A stretch of 64,000 nucleotides of DNA, taken from the NCBI RefSeq assembly GCF_028829235.1, contig NZ_JAIWJY010000004.1:124001-188000 (forward strand). Reading direction: 5' to 3'. Of the stretch, positions 35,399 to 45,214 are shown one piece after another. The first letter of the stretch is position 1, and every line of letters starts with the position of its first letter. The notes under the pieces are model-generated. The model worked only from the letters and a program-made list of their open reading frames with translations. It had not been told where the DNA came from and ran no database searches. A program made the position numbers and the translations under genes. Source of the stretch: Tenacibaculum larymnensis (GTDB lineage Bacteria > Bacteroidota > Bacteroidia > Flavobacteriales > Flavobacteriaceae).

Positions 35399-36352
35399 TT
35401 ATTCGCTTAGTAATTCGATGATTTTATTAGCAAGTTCAATTCCAGCTCTATCTTGCGCTTCAACAGTTGAAGCACCAATATGAGGTGTCATTGATATTTC
35501 AGGATTCATTAATAGTTGAATTTCTGGCCTCGGTTGACTTTCAAAAACGTCTAATCCTGCATATTTAACTTTTCCGCTTTCTATAGCTTTTACTAAATCA
35601 ACTTCATTTAAAACACCTCCATGAGAAGTATTTATAATTCCTACACCGTCTTTCATTTTGTTTAATAAAGATGTTTCAATAACATATCCTTCTTGTACAG
35701 GAAGGTGTAAGGTTATAAAGTCTGATTTTGATAATAGGTTATCTATAGTTTCTGTTTCAATAAAGAAATCTACCGATTGACCATCGAAAAAAGGAATTGT
35801 AATGGTTGCATTATCTACTTCAGCATCGGTAGCTATTACTTCCATACCTAAAGCCAGTGCTGTTTTTGCAACTTCTTGTCCTACGGTATCAAATCCAATA
35901 ATTCCTAGTGTCTTTCCTCTTAATTCAGTTCCTTGTGAGTATTGCTTTTTTAAAGCATTAAAACGCATGTCTCCTTCTAAAGGCATTTCACGGTTCGATT
36001 GATGTAAAAAACGAACCATTCCGAATAAATGTGCAAATACTAGTTCTGCAATTGAAGTAGCAGAAGCATCTTCACTATTCACAACGTGAACCCCATTACT
36101 AATAGCATAATCAACATCAATATTATCCATTTCGGTTCCTAAACAAGCAATAAGTTTAATGCTAGGGCAAGCATCAATTAACTCTTGTCGTACTTGTGTA
36201 GTATTACCTACTGTAATAGCATCAATAGTATGGTCGTTTATATAGTTTTCTAATTGCTCTTGTGCAACTTTAGTGTTTATTACTTCAAAGCCTTTGTCTT
36301 CTAAAGCTTGTATTCCGCTAGCGGAAATTCCATCTGTCACTAATATCTTCAT
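35399..36352 (-). CDS. D-2-hydroxyacid dehydrogenase-like protein, SerA-related with altered active site
   Basis: 317 residues of the D-2-hydroxyacid dehydrogenase fold; position next to serC and the ends of the protein fit Bacteroidota phosphoglycerate dehydrogenase. The nucleotide-binding loop is GIIGFDTVGQ (usual GFGRIG). Key sites differ: the Arg in NxARGG is His244 (NTSHGGVLNE), the Glu in xEP after DVF is Gln273 (DVFESQP), the substrate Arg of RSxT is Gly49 (VGNTT), and GRGGxGxDN reads ACLGTEMDN. Only His291 (TPHIGAST) is kept. It may be a non-catalytic or re-purposed paralogue. I leave the symbol blank for this reason. Confidence 0.82.
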   Translation of the reverse strand: MKILVTDGISASGIQALEDKGFEVINTKVAQEQLENYINDHTIDAITVGNTTQVRQELIDACPSIKLIACLGTEMDNIDVDYAISNGVHVVNSEDASATSIAELVFAHLFGMVRFLHQSNREMPLEGDMRFNALKKQYSQGTELRGKTLGIIGFDTVGQEVAKTALALGMEVIATDAEVDNATITIPFFDGQSVDFFIETETIDNLLSKSDFITLHLPVQEGYVIETSLLNKMKDGVGIINTSHGGVLNEVDLVKAIESGKVKYAGLDVFESQPRPEIQLLMNPEISMTPHIGASTVEAQDRAGIELANKIIELLSE

Positions 36353-36397
36353 CGTTCTTTATATTAAAAATGCCATTATAAAAAAATGACGTTGTAT

Positions 36398-37462
36398 CTA
36401 ACTTATTCTTTCTAATTCTTGCATTACATCTACTAAGGCCTGAACACTGTATAAAGGTAAGGCATTGTACATGCTTGCACGGTAACCACCAACACTTCTA
36501 TGACCACTTAATCCATTGATATTGGCTTCTTGCCACATTTTATCAAACTTAGCTTGCAAGTTTTTATCAGCTAAGGTAAAAGTAGCATTCATATGGCTTC
36601 TGTCTTCTATAGCAGCTACTCCTTTAAATAAAGGGTTTCTGTCTATTTCACTATATAACAGTGCTGATTTTTTTTCATTCACCTTTTCAATGAATTCGAT
36701 ACCTCCTAAATCTTTTAACCATTCCAAAGTTAACATGGAAGTATATACTGCAAATACAGGAGGTGTATTAAACATACTTTCTTTATCAATAATTACCTGA
36801 TAATTTAACATTGAAGGAATTTGACGTTCTACTTTCCCTAAAATGTCTTCTTTTACTACAACAAGCGTAGTACCAGCTGGTCCCATGTTTTTTTGAGCCC
36901 CTGCATAAATCAAATCAAACTTTGAAAAATCCAATTGACGAGAAAAAATATCAGAACTCATATCACATATCATTGGAACAGAAGTCTTTGGAAAACTCTT
37001 CATTTGTGTTCCATAAATAGTGTTATTACTAGTACAGTGGAAATAATCTACATCAGTAGGAATTTCATATGCTTTAGGTATATAACTGAAGTTTTTATCT
37101 TTTGAAGAAGCTACTTCTACTAATTCGCCAAATAGTTTAGCTTCTTTAATTGCTTTGTCACTCCAAGTTCCTGTATTTAAGTAAGCAGCTTTCTTGTTTA
37201 ATAGGTTATAAGCAACCATTAAGAACTGCATACTAGCTCCACCTTGTAAAAATAATGCTTTATAACCTTTGTTTTCTAGTCCTAATAATTTTAATGCTAA
37301 ACTTCTCGCTTTTTCAATTACATCAACAAAAGGTTGACTTCTGTGTGATATTTCGATTAAAGATAAATTGTCATTATTAAAATTAATAACAGCGTCAGAT
37401 GCTTTTTTTAGCACTTCTTCAGGTAAAATACAAGGTCCTGCACTAAAGTTATGTTTTTTCAT
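36398..37462 (-). CDS. serC: Phosphoserine aminotransferase
   Basis: PLP enzyme making O-phosphoserine from 3-phosphohydroxypyruvate. HNFSAGPCILPEEVLKKAS at the N-terminus, LFLQGGASMQF, and the PLP lysine in YAGAQKNMGPAGTTLVV (about residue 190), then SGHRSVGGYRASMYNALP. 354 residues, complete and apparently functional, in contrast with the SerA-like neighbour. 45 bp upstream of that gene's start. A TAAATTTG box on the minus strand (37494-37501) lies just before it. Confidence 0.95.
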   Translation of the reverse strand: MKKHNFSAGPCILPEEVLKKASDAVINFNNDNLSLIEISHRSQPFVDVIEKARSLALKLLGLENKGYKALFLQGGASMQFLMVAYNLLNKKAAYLNTGTWSDKAIKEAKLFGELVEVASSKDKNFSYIPKAYEIPTDVDYFHCTSNNTIYGTQMKSFPKTSVPMICDMSSDIFSRQLDFSKFDLIYAGAQKNMGPAGTTLVVVKEDILGKVERQIPSMLNYQVIIDKESMFNTPPVFAVYTSMLTLEWLKDLGGIEFIEKVNEKKSALLYSEIDRNPLFKGVAAIEDRSHMNATFTLADKNLQAKFDKMWQEANINGLSGHRSVGGYRASMYNALPLYSVQALVDVMQELERIS

Positions 37463-37514
37463 TTGTGTTGTTGTGTTTTGCTACACAAAGGTGCAAATTT
37501 ATATAGAGACTCTT

Positions 37515-38576
37515 TTAAATTTTAGCTAAAAATTCTAGTGTGTTTACACCATCGGCATAGTCCCATAACTTTGGATGTTGTGTTTGTCCAAACGCTATTT
37601 CATTTTCAATAAAATTATTGGCTACAATACATTGAATTTGATCTCTGTCTTCCCACAGTTTAATTTTTAAATCATCTGCATTGTCATAATACTCATAAAA
37701 AACAGAAGCGATAGGAGAGGCGTAGCTTTTATCTTCTTTAATCATTAAAAAACCATTCTCTAGAATGTCAAATTCACTCATTAAATACACTGCTTTGTTG
37801 TAATCGTAATTATTAGCATATTTAGTATTATTAATGATTTCATGTTGTTGATACATTCCATTGAAAAAAGCATCAAAATTATAATCTTTTGGGATGAATA
37901 CTTTAGAAACTGAGCGACAACCTAATCCAAAGTAACGAAAAACATCTTCGCTTAAGTTTTGCAGTTGTTCTTCAGACTCGTTTCCTGTTAGAACAGCCAC
38001 AGAGTTTCTATTTTTTCTTATAATGCTAGGTTTATCTTTAAAATAATATTCAAAATAACGTGCTGTATTATTACTACCAGTGGCAATAACGGCATCAAAA
38101 CCTGTTAGTTTTTCTTCAGTAAACGTAATTTTTCCTTTTAATTCAGGCTCAACATACTCTAAATACTTTGCCAAAAAAGGAAGTAAGTGTTTATCGTTAG
38201 AAGATTGTTTAACTAATACGGAGTGTCCTGAAATTAAAACTGATAAAAAATCATGAAAGCCAACTAAAGGAATATTTCCAGCCATAATAACAGCAACTAA
38301 TTTAGTTTTATTTTTACCTAAATCTTCGTTAGCTACCCATTGAGTTAAATTACCAGAAGTGAGTGCTTTTGCCCAATTTTTAATAGAAAACAATAGGTTT
38401 TCTCTAGTAAACCAAGTGTTATTTTCTCCTGCTATTTTTAGTTGATGCTTAAATCCATCAAAAAACAATTCGTTATGTTCTATACCTTCTTTTTTCTCTA
38501 TTTTCTCTTGAGAAAACTGGCTTAAAAATTCTCCTAGTTTATGAAAAGCGTTAATTCTACTTTTTATACTATCCAT
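37515..38576 (-). CDS. Acyl-CoA reductase (LuxC-like)
   Basis: 353 residues of the acyl-CoA reductase family, an aldehyde-dehydrogenase relative that makes fatty aldehyde from acyl-CoA. MAGNIPLVGFHDFLSVLISG and the catalytic Cys region YFGLGCRSVSKVFIP (about 215-230) are the clear marks; IIRKNRNSVAVLTGNE precedes it. In Bacteroidota this gene is often paired with the divergent ferredoxin, as here (70 bp apart). Substrate unknown. Confidence 0.87.
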   Translation of the reverse strand: MDSIKSRINAFHKLGEFLSQFSQEKIEKKEGIEHNELFFDGFKHQLKIAGENNTWFTRENLLFSIKNWAKALTSGNLTQWVANEDLGKNKTKLVAVIMAGNIPLVGFHDFLSVLISGHSVLVKQSSNDKHLLPFLAKYLEYVEPELKGKITFTEEKLTGFDAVIATGSNNTARYFEYYFKDKPSIIRKNRNSVAVLTGNESEEQLQNLSEDVFRYFGLGCRSVSKVFIPKDYNFDAFFNGMYQQHEIINNTKYANNYDYNKAVYLMSEFDILENGFLMIKEDKSYASPIASVFYEYYDNADDLKIKLWEDRDQIQCIVANNFIENEIAFGQTQHPKLWDYADGVNTLEFLAKI

Positions 38577-38580
38577 TTAT

Positions 38581-38611
38581 TTGGTTCTAAATTAAATTGG
38601 AACTATTTTTG
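38581..38611 (+). promoter_or_regulatory. Promoter of the ferredoxin gene
   Basis: TTG (38581-38583), 20 bases, TATTTTTG (38604-38611); full match to the consensus. Leader of about 30 nt. It sits only 4 bp from the start codon of the divergent acyl-CoA reductase gene, so the two promoter regions overlap. Confidence 0.65.
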
Positions 38612-38646
38612 CGAATGCAAAGTTACAAAACTGAAAGAGATTAATT

Positions 38647-38997
38647 ATGGCAATTATAATAACTGATGAATGTATAAACTGCGGGGCTTGCGAACCTGAA
38701 TGTCCAAATACAGCTATTTACGAAGGTGCAGATGACTGGAAGTATGCTGACGGAACTGATTTAACAGGAAATATAGTTTTACCAAATGGTAAATCTGCTA
38801 ATGCGGATGAAGATCAAGAGCCAATTTCGGATGAAATTTATTACATCGTTGTAGATAAATGTACAGAATGTAAAGGTTTTCATGAAGAACCTCAGTGTGC
38901 TGCTGTTTGTCCTGTTGATTGTTGTGTTCCTGATGAAGATAATGTAGAAACAGAAGAAGAGTTATTAGCGAAACAACGTTTTATGCATAATGATTAA
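38647..38997 (+). CDS. 4Fe-4S dicluster ferredoxin
   Basis: 116 residues. First cluster motif [13 protein letters not shown] at 9-21, second in [22 protein letters not shown] (quoted in part: [12 protein letters not shown], then CAAVCPVD), with an insertion between them typical of the long bacterial 2[4Fe-4S] ferredoxins. Low-potential electron carrier; cytoplasmic. Divergent from acyl-CoA reductase. A double hairpin follows. Confidence 0.93.
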   Translation: MAIIITDECINCGACEPECPNTAIYEGADDWKYADGTDLTGNIVLPNGKSANADEDQEPISDEIYYIVVDKCTECKGFHEEPQCAAVCPVDCCVPDEDNVETEEELLAKQRFMHND

Positions 38998-39001
38998 TAA
39001 G

Positions 39002-39060
39002 CTCTAGATTTCTAGAGTTAAGAGATAAAAAAAATCCTGAGAGTATTCTCAGGATTTTTG
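39002..39060. terminator. Double hairpin between ferredoxin and the TonB receptor
   Basis: A short stem (CTCTAG/CTAGAG, 39002-39017) is followed by a strong one: TCCTGAGA (39035-39042) with TCTCAGGA (39047-39054) inside A and T tracts (39030-39059). The latter works in both directions and serves both convergent genes. Confidence 0.85.
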
Positions 39061-39077
39061 CTTTTATAAAAAGTGTA

Positions 39078-41765
39078 TTAAAGTTTAAATCCTAATCTAG
39101 TAAAGAAATAAGCACCGTCTGATCCCATTTGTACAGAATCAGCTAATCCTCCCTGATCAGTCCATCCATCAAATTGTGGAGTAGGGTACACGTTAAAAAT
39201 ATTATTTCCTCCAATTGTAAACGTAATTTTATCAGTGAAAGCATAGCTTAAACTTAAATCAGTTGTTATTTTACTATCATAAACATCTGTAGCAACAGCA
39301 TATAAAGCATCTGCTTCTGCTTGTGTAGTTGCTGGTGAGTCTACCCATTGAAAATCTTGTAATTGAACTTCACTGAATTTTGTAAAGTTTAAAGCAACAT
39401 CTAGTTTTTTATATCCATATCCAAGATTTAAACCGAATTTGTGATCTGGAGCTGCAGCTTTTAAATAAGCTTCAGAAAAAGGGCTAAAGAAAGTAAATCT
39501 GTTTAAATTTCCGTTCTTAATTTTTTCAATTTTAGTATCGTTAAAGTTTCCTACTAAACCTACATCAATTCTATGGTCTTCAAAAGATTTTTTATAGTTT
39601 AAAACAATATCTAATCCTTGAGTTTTTGTATCAACACCATTTGCAAAGAATTGTGCTGCATCTACACCTAAATTCAATCCAGAAGCATCAAAATTATCTG
39701 TTAAAATAATACGATCATCAACAGTTATAGAGTATGCATCAATGGTAGCGGTAAATCCACCTATTTTATAAGTAAATCCTAAACTAGCATTGAATGCTGT
39801 TTCTTCTTTTAACTGTTCTATTCCGAAAGCTCTAGTTACGGTGCTGTTATTTGCAGATAATAATGATGGTAAAGATTCCCCATTAACAATATTGGTAAAT
39901 TTTAAATTATAATATAATTGAGCTAAAGATGGTGCTCTAAAACCAGAAGAAATAGAACCTCTAAGAGTTAAGTTATCACTCGCTTTAAACCTTGAAGCTA
40001 ATTTAAAATTGAATGTACTACCAAAATCGCTGTAATCTTCAAAACGAATTGCTGCTCCTACTAAGAATTTTTCTGTAAAGTTAAATTCAGAATCAAAATA
40101 GATACCTACATTACTTCTTGAGCGATCTACTTCATTATCTGGTCCATAGCCAGGAAAACCTTGAGATCCTCCAGGTAGTTCTTCTCCATTACTGTCAACA
40201 GCTACTGGTTGAACAGCAGGATTTGTCATTAATACTCCGTTATCATCATACAATCCATAAGAAGCTTCTTCACCAGCAAAAATGATAAAGTTTTCCGTTC
40301 TATATTCTAAACCGAAAGCAAGGTTAACTCCACTCATTAAATCTTCTAAGTACTTACTAAAATCTAATCCAGTAGTATTTTGTGATAAACTATGTCCTCC
40401 TGCATTAAAATCGGTAGGTGAAGCATCTTTTAAAGAAGCGTTGTTTGAGTCTTTGATGAAATAATGGAATTTATTTTCTCCGTAAGTATTATTAAAATCA
40501 ATTTCCCAACCATTTTCTAATTTATGTTTAATTCCTGCGGAAACTGAAATATCAGTAATGTTAGAGGTGATTCTTGGTGTAAAACCATTTGGATGTATAC
40601 TAGGAACACTTCTATTGTCACCTTCATCAAAACTATCTCTAGAAAAAGCATACGCATCAGTATCTCTAAAGTTTCTGCCTCCAAAAGCATATACTTCAGT
40701 GTTGTCGTTTATAGGTAAACTTGCATTTACCATAAAGTTAAATCCATCAATAGCAGCACTACCATATCCTTTACGCCAAGAAAATCCTGGTCTTAAAGTT
40801 CTTTCCTTAGATAATAGTTCGGTAGTAAAGTTTACAAAACCTCCTTTATTATTTAGTTTTGCTCCGTAGTTTAAATCTAATTTAAAAGTTCCTCCATCAA
40901 AACTTTTGTCTTCTCCATCTAATCTATTCTTTCCTTCCACATTGTATAAAGTTTCTCCTGTAGCTTCTGCCCATCCACTACCGATGGCTGTACTGTAGGC
41001 ACCATAGCCAACACTTCCTGAAACACCATCAGTATTATCTTTTAAAACAATATTAATAACTCCTGCAATAGCATCAGAACCATATTGAGCTGAAGCTCCA
41101 TCTCTTAAAACTTCAATTCTTTTGATAGCAGCAGAAGGAATTGCGTTTAAATCCGTTCCAGAATTTCCACGCCCACGTGTCCCAAAAATGTTAACCAATG
41201 ATGATTGATGACGTCTTTTTCCATTAATTAATACCAATGTTTGATCAGGTCCTAAACCTCTTAAAGAAGCAGGTACGATATGGTCTGCTCCATCTGAACC
41301 AGACTGTTTAGTCGCGTTAAACGAAGGTGCTGCGTATTGAAGTATATCATTTACTTCTACTTTACCATTTTTAGTAGCTAAATCTCCCACATCAATTATA
41401 TCAACAGGTACGGGAGTATCTATAGCTGTCCTTTTAGGATTTCTTGACCCTACAATGACAACTTCGTCTAACTCTAATCCTTCTTTTAAAATAATATTAA
41501 AGTTAGTTTTTCCATTAATAGGAATTTCTTGTGTTTCAAATCCTGAAAAACTAATTATTAAGGTTCCATTAGCATTAGCGTTAAAGGAAAATTCACCATT
41601 AAAATCTGTAGACGTACCGTTAGAGGTTCCTTTTTCTAAAACGTTAGCTCCAGGTAAAGGCTCGTTGCTTGTATCTTTTACTGTACCTTTAATTAATGTT
41701 TGAGCACTCAACATATGAAGTCCCCAAAAAAACAGGTAAGTAATAAGAAGGGTCTGTTTTTTCAT
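39078..41765 (-). CDS. TonB-dependent outer-membrane receptor
   Basis: 895 residues. Signal peptide (MKKQTLLITYLFFWGLHMLSAQ), then a carboxypeptidase-D-like beta domain typical of Bacteroidota receptors (VKDTSNEPLPGANVLEKGTS), the TonB-box/plug region (LDEVVIVGSRNPKRTAIDTP and ILQYAAPSFNATKQSG, ending YGSDAIAGVINIVLK) and a ~650-residue barrel that ends in a Phe-containing FTRLGFKL. It lacks a SusD partner in this window, so it is not a glycan PUL receptor. Substrate unknown; iron-siderophore or vitamin uptake is typical. TAAGTTTG box on the minus strand at 41859-41866. Confidence 0.9.
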   Translation of the reverse strand: MKKQTLLITYLFFWGLHMLSAQTLIKGTVKDTSNEPLPGANVLEKGTSNGTSTDFNGEFSFNANANGTLIISFSGFETQEIPINGKTNFNIILKEGLELDEVVIVGSRNPKRTAIDTPVPVDIIDVGDLATKNGKVEVNDILQYAAPSFNATKQSGSDGADHIVPASLRGLGPDQTLVLINGKRRHQSSLVNIFGTRGRGNSGTDLNAIPSAAIKRIEVLRDGASAQYGSDAIAGVINIVLKDNTDGVSGSVGYGAYSTAIGSGWAEATGETLYNVEGKNRLDGEDKSFDGGTFKLDLNYGAKLNNKGGFVNFTTELLSKERTLRPGFSWRKGYGSAAIDGFNFMVNASLPINDNTEVYAFGGRNFRDTDAYAFSRDSFDEGDNRSVPSIHPNGFTPRITSNITDISVSAGIKHKLENGWEIDFNNTYGENKFHYFIKDSNNASLKDASPTDFNAGGHSLSQNTTGLDFSKYLEDLMSGVNLAFGLEYRTENFIIFAGEEASYGLYDDNGVLMTNPAVQPVAVDSNGEELPGGSQGFPGYGPDNEVDRSRSNVGIYFDSEFNFTEKFLVGAAIRFEDYSDFGSTFNFKLASRFKASDNLTLRGSISSGFRAPSLAQLYYNLKFTNIVNGESLPSLLSANNSTVTRAFGIEQLKEETAFNASLGFTYKIGGFTATIDAYSITVDDRIILTDNFDASGLNLGVDAAQFFANGVDTKTQGLDIVLNYKKSFEDHRIDVGLVGNFNDTKIEKIKNGNLNRFTFFSPFSEAYLKAAAPDHKFGLNLGYGYKKLDVALNFTKFSEVQLQDFQWVDSPATTQAEADALYAVATDVYDSKITTDLSLSYAFTDKITFTIGGNNIFNVYPTPQFDGWTDQGGLADSVQMGSDGAYFFTRLGFKL

Positions 41766-41907
41766 TTAAATATATTTTTTAGTTAATTTCTTAAAAATAG
41801 TAAAAAATCAATCTAAATCTTAAAAAAATGTTAAAAACATAAAATTGCTAACTAAAAACAAACTTAAATGAATCATAAATAAATAGAAAATTTAGAAAGC
41901 AAAGCAC

Positions 41908-41915
41908 TATATTTG
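41908..41915 (+). promoter_or_regulatory. TAnnTTTG box of ychF
   Basis: TATATTTG, exact match, 29 nt before the ychF start at 41945. It faces the divergent TonB-receptor promoter. Confidence 0.45.
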
Positions 41916-41944
41916 CACTCGCAAAATTTCAATAAAACAATAGA

Positions 41945-43036
41945 ATGAAAGCTGGAATTGTAGGATTACCAAATGTAGGGAAATCAACCTTATTTAACTG
42001 TTTATCTAATGCAAAAGCGCAAAGTGCAAACTTTCCGTTTTGTACCATTGAGCCTAATTTAGGAGTAGTAAATGTACCTGATACTCGTTTAGAAAAGCTA
42101 GAAGAACTAGTGAATCCTGAAAGAGTTTTACCTGCAACTGTAGAAATTGTAGATATTGCTGGTTTAGTAAAAGGAGCTAGTAAAGGAGAAGGTTTAGGTA
42201 ACCAATTCTTGGCTAATATTCGCGAAACAGATGCTATTTTACATGTATTACGTTGTTTTGATAATGACAATATAGTACACGTTGATGGTTCTGTTGATCC
42301 TATAAGAGATAAGGAAACTATTGATATTGAACTTCAATTAAAAGATTTAGAAACTGTTCAAAAACGTTTAGAGCGTGTAAAAAGAACAGCTAAAACGGGT
42401 AATAAAGAAGCACAAGTAGAATTAGAAATTTTATTGAAAGTTGAAGCTACTTTATTAGAAGGGAAATCTGTTCGTTCTATTGAGTTTACAGAAAAAGAAG
42501 AGGAGTTCGTAAAACCATTACAGTTTATTACTGCAAAACCTGTTTTATACGTGTGTAATGTTGATGAAGGTTCGGCAGTTTCAGGAAATGCCTATGTTGA
42601 TAAAGTAAAAGAAGCTGTAGCACACGAAAATGCTGAAGTTATTGTATTAGCTGTAGGAACAGAAGCAGATATTACAGAGTTAGATGATTATGAAGAGCGT
42701 CAAATGTTCTTAGCTGACATAGGATTAGAAGAAGCGGGTGTTTCTCGTTTAGTTCGTTCGGCTTATAAATTATTGAACTTACAAACTTATTTTACTGCAG
42801 GTGTAAAAGAAGTGAGAGCTTGGACAATTCCTGTAGGAGCAACTGCACCACAAGCAGCAGGAGTTATTCACACAGACTTTGAAAAAGGATTTATTCGTGC
42901 TGAAACAATTGGTTATGATGATTATGTTGCGTTTGGTAGTGAAGCTAAAGTAAAAGAAGCAGGTAAAATGAGAGTAGAAGGAAAAGATTATGTAGTTAAA
43001 GATGGTGATATTATGCACTTTAGATTTAACGTGTAA
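41945..43036 (+). CDS. ychF: Ribosome-binding ATPase YchF/Obg-type
   Basis: 363 residues. P-loop [37 protein letters not shown] (switch region), then a coiled coil and the TGS-like C-terminus with [23 protein letters not shown] and FEKGFIRAE. YchF is an ATPase despite the Obg family name. Highly conserved; role in translation and oxidative stress. Own terminator. Confidence 0.95.
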   Translation: MKAGIVGLPNVGKSTLFNCLSNAKAQSANFPFCTIEPNLGVVNVPDTRLEKLEELVNPERVLPATVEIVDIAGLVKGASKGEGLGNQFLANIRETDAILHVLRCFDNDNIVHVDGSVDPIRDKETIDIELQLKDLETVQKRLERVKRTAKTGNKEAQVELEILLKVEATLLEGKSVRSIEFTEKEEEFVKPLQFITAKPVLYVCNVDEGSAVSGNAYVDKVKEAVAHENAEVIVLAVGTEADITELDDYEERQMFLADIGLEEAGVSRLVRSAYKLLNLQTYFTAGVKEVRAWTIPVGATAPQAAGVIHTDFEKGFIRAETIGYDDYVAFGSEAKVKEAGKMRVEGKDYVVKDGDIMHFRFNV

Positions 43037-43057
43037 CTTTTTCAAAGAATAAAGCAT

Positions 43058-43088
43058 AAACTCCACTAATTTTTAGTGGAGTTTTTTT
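43058..43088 (+). terminator. Intrinsic terminator after ychF
   Basis: 9-bp stem CTCCACTAA (43061-43069) with TTAGTGGAG (43073-43081), extended by A and T tracts, ending in T7. Confidence 0.88.
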
Positions 43089-43116
43089 GTACCTTAGAAG
43101 TTCAAATTCGCTTATA

Positions 43117-43791
43117 ATGCAACTAGAAAAACAAACATTTCAATTTTTAAAGGACTTAAAAGAAAATAACAATCGTGAATGGTTTACAGAACACAAATCT
43201 CGATTTATAGAAGCTCAAAATAATGTGAAAGCTGTTTATAAAACCATTCAAGATAACTTAAATAAGCATGATGAAATTGATAAGTTTAAGTTGTTTAGAA
43301 TATATAGAGATGTCCGTTTTTCAAAAGATAAAACACCTTATAAGACACATTTTGGAGGTTCTTTTCATAGAAAAAAGCCAGAATTGAGAGGAGGGTATTA
43401 TTTGCATGTTTCTCCAGGAGATAGTTTTGTAGCTGGTGGATTCTGGGAACCAAACAAAGAGGATCTTTTACGTATTCGTAAAGAATTTGAAGTAGATGCT
43501 TCTGAAATTAGAGAGATTTTAAAAGAAAAGAACTATGTACAACATTTTGGAGGTAAACTTGAAGGAGATGAGCTTAAAACTGCTCCTAAAGGGTTTGATA
43601 AACAGCATCCAGATATCGATTTGATTCGTAAAAAAGGTTATATAGCTATTCAGCGTTTTTCTGATAAAGAAGTGTTAGCTCCTGATTTTTTAACAAAGGT
43701 AGATGATGCTTTTAAAGCTTTACGTCCGTTTTTTAATTACATGAGTGATGTGTTAACCACGAACTTAAATGGAGAAAGTATTTTAGATTAA
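43117..43791 (+). CDS. DUF2461 family protein
   Basis: 224 residues of the DUF2461 (TIGR02453-type) family. NREWFTEHKSRFIEAQNN and KLFRIYRDVRFSKDKTPYKTHF are the family marks, and the central GGYYLHVSPGDSFVAGGFW is a strong one. Function unknown. I chose ATG 43117 because the in-frame ATG at 43087 would begin inside the terminator of ychF. Its stop overlaps the stop of the convergent MATE gene by 4 bp. Confidence 0.88.
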   Translation: MQLEKQTFQFLKDLKENNNREWFTEHKSRFIEAQNNVKAVYKTIQDNLNKHDEIDKFKLFRIYRDVRFSKDKTPYKTHFGGSFHRKKPELRGGYYLHVSPGDSFVAGGFWEPNKEDLLRIRKEFEVDASEIREILKEKNYVQHFGGKLEGDELKTAPKGFDKQHPDIDLIRKKGYIAIQRFSDKEVLAPDFLTKVDDAFKALRPFFNYMSDVLTTNLNGESILD

Positions 43792-45125
43792 TTTAGGTGT
43801 AATCTAACTTCTCTTTTTAAATAAGCATAGGTAAGTACTGTAGATAAAACATCAGCTATAGGAAAAGACATCCAAACACCATTTACACCATAGAATTTAG
43901 GAAGTATATACACTAAAGGGATTAAAAAAAAACCTTGCTTTAAGAGTGTTAACAATAGCGCAGGTAAAGCTTTGCCTGCCGCTTGAAAGTATGCAGATCC
44001 AATTAATTGAGTAGTAATTACAGGAGTTGCTAAAAAAGCTATAATTAATGCATTAGGAGTAAGGTTTAATAACTTTTCGTCTTCTGTAAAGACACCAACT
44101 AATTCATTAGGAAATAACATTATCAGAATAAAAATTAAAACAGCTATTCCCGTACCAAAAAGTATAGATGTTTTTATAGTTTCTTTCACTCTTTCTGTAT
44201 TATTAGCTCCATAGTTATACCCCGCAATAGGTAAAAAACCTTGTGTAACTCCTAAAACAGGAAATAAAGCAAATAACATAACCCTGTTTATAATACCATA
44301 AATAGCAATTGAAATTTCACCTCCATATTTAAAAAGAGAATAGTTTAGGACAATAGTTAAAATACTTATGGTTCCTTGCCTTACTACTGTTACACCTCCT
44401 AAAGAAATAATCTCTTTTACAATAGAAAAATTCAATTTAAAATACTTTGGAATAATTTTTAATTCAGTTCTTTTTGAAATAAAAAACCATAAAATGAATA
44501 ATCCACTTACAGCATATGAAATAGAGGTTGCTAACCCAGCTCCATACATTCCCAAGTTCATAAACTTAATGAAAATAACATCTAAAAAAATATTAGCAAT
44601 TGCAGGAAATAACATGGTGAGCATAGCATAATTAGGTTTCCCAACTGCTCTAACAACAGGATTACCCATCATAGCAAAAGCCAAAAACGGAACTCCCCAA
44701 ACAATTACATCGAAATACTCAGTAGCAGGTGTTATAATATCTCCATTGGCACCAAAAAGTCTTAAAATAGGAGAGCTGAAAAACGTTCCTAACAATACAA
44801 ATAAAATAGACAATGCAATAGTTAATGAAATTTGATTTCCAAAAACCTCAAATGCTTTATCATCTTTGTTAGCTCCTAGTGCTCTAGAAATTATAGAGCT
44901 ACCTCCAATTCCAACTCCCATACCTATTGAAGATATTAAAAAAGCTATGGGCAAAACTACTGTAATTGCTGCGATAGCAAGTACGCCAATCCATCTACCA
45001 ACAAAAATGGTATCAACAATCATATTAATCGACATTACTAGAATTCCAATAGAAGCAGGAATAGCTTGTTTTAAAATAAGTTGACTAATACTTTTAGTAC
45101 CTAAGTCGTTGGCGATTTTATTCAT
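43788..45125 (-). CDS. MATE family multidrug efflux transporter
   Basis: 445 residues, twelve membrane helices in two six-helix halves. Family signs are SINMIVDTIFVGRWIGVLAIAA-like start (in part SINMIVDTIFVGRW), VVLPIAFLISS and GYNYGANNTERVKETI. It is an inner-membrane antiporter, probably Na+- or H+-driven; substrate unknown. A TATTTTTG box lies on the minus strand at 45154-45161. Confidence 0.88.
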   Translation of the reverse strand: MNKIANDLGTKSISQLILKQAIPASIGILVMSINMIVDTIFVGRWIGVLAIAAITVVLPIAFLISSIGMGVGIGGSSIISRALGANKDDKAFEVFGNQISLTIALSILFVLLGTFFSSPILRLFGANGDIITPATEYFDVIVWGVPFLAFAMMGNPVVRAVGKPNYAMLTMLFPAIANIFLDVIFIKFMNLGMYGAGLATSISYAVSGLFILWFFISKRTELKIIPKYFKLNFSIVKEIISLGGVTVVRQGTISILTIVLNYSLFKYGGEISIAIYGIINRVMLFALFPVLGVTQGFLPIAGYNYGANNTERVKETIKTSILFGTGIAVLIFILIMLFPNELVGVFTEDEKLLNLTPNALIIAFLATPVITTQLIGSAYFQAAGKALPALLLTLLKQGFFLIPLVYILPKFYGVNGVWMSFPIADVLSTVLTYAYLKREVRLHLN

Positions 45126-45202
45126 GCTGACTAAATTAGTGTGAATTATCCATCAAAAATAAAAACAGCGTTAGATTTAAGTAATAATTAACATCAATCC
45201 TG

Positions 45203-45210
45203 TAAGTTTG
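45203..45210 (+). promoter_or_regulatory. TAnnTTTG box directly before the thioesterase start
   Basis: TAAGTTTG ends 4 nt before the ATG at 45215; a leaderless transcript is possible. No clear -33 TTG. Confidence 0.4.
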
Positions 45211-45214
45211 CTTT

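Noticed and set aside
40558..40869. A 103-codon plus-strand frame inside the TonB receptor.
   Set aside because: Antisense shadow of the barrel-coding sequence with no independent support.
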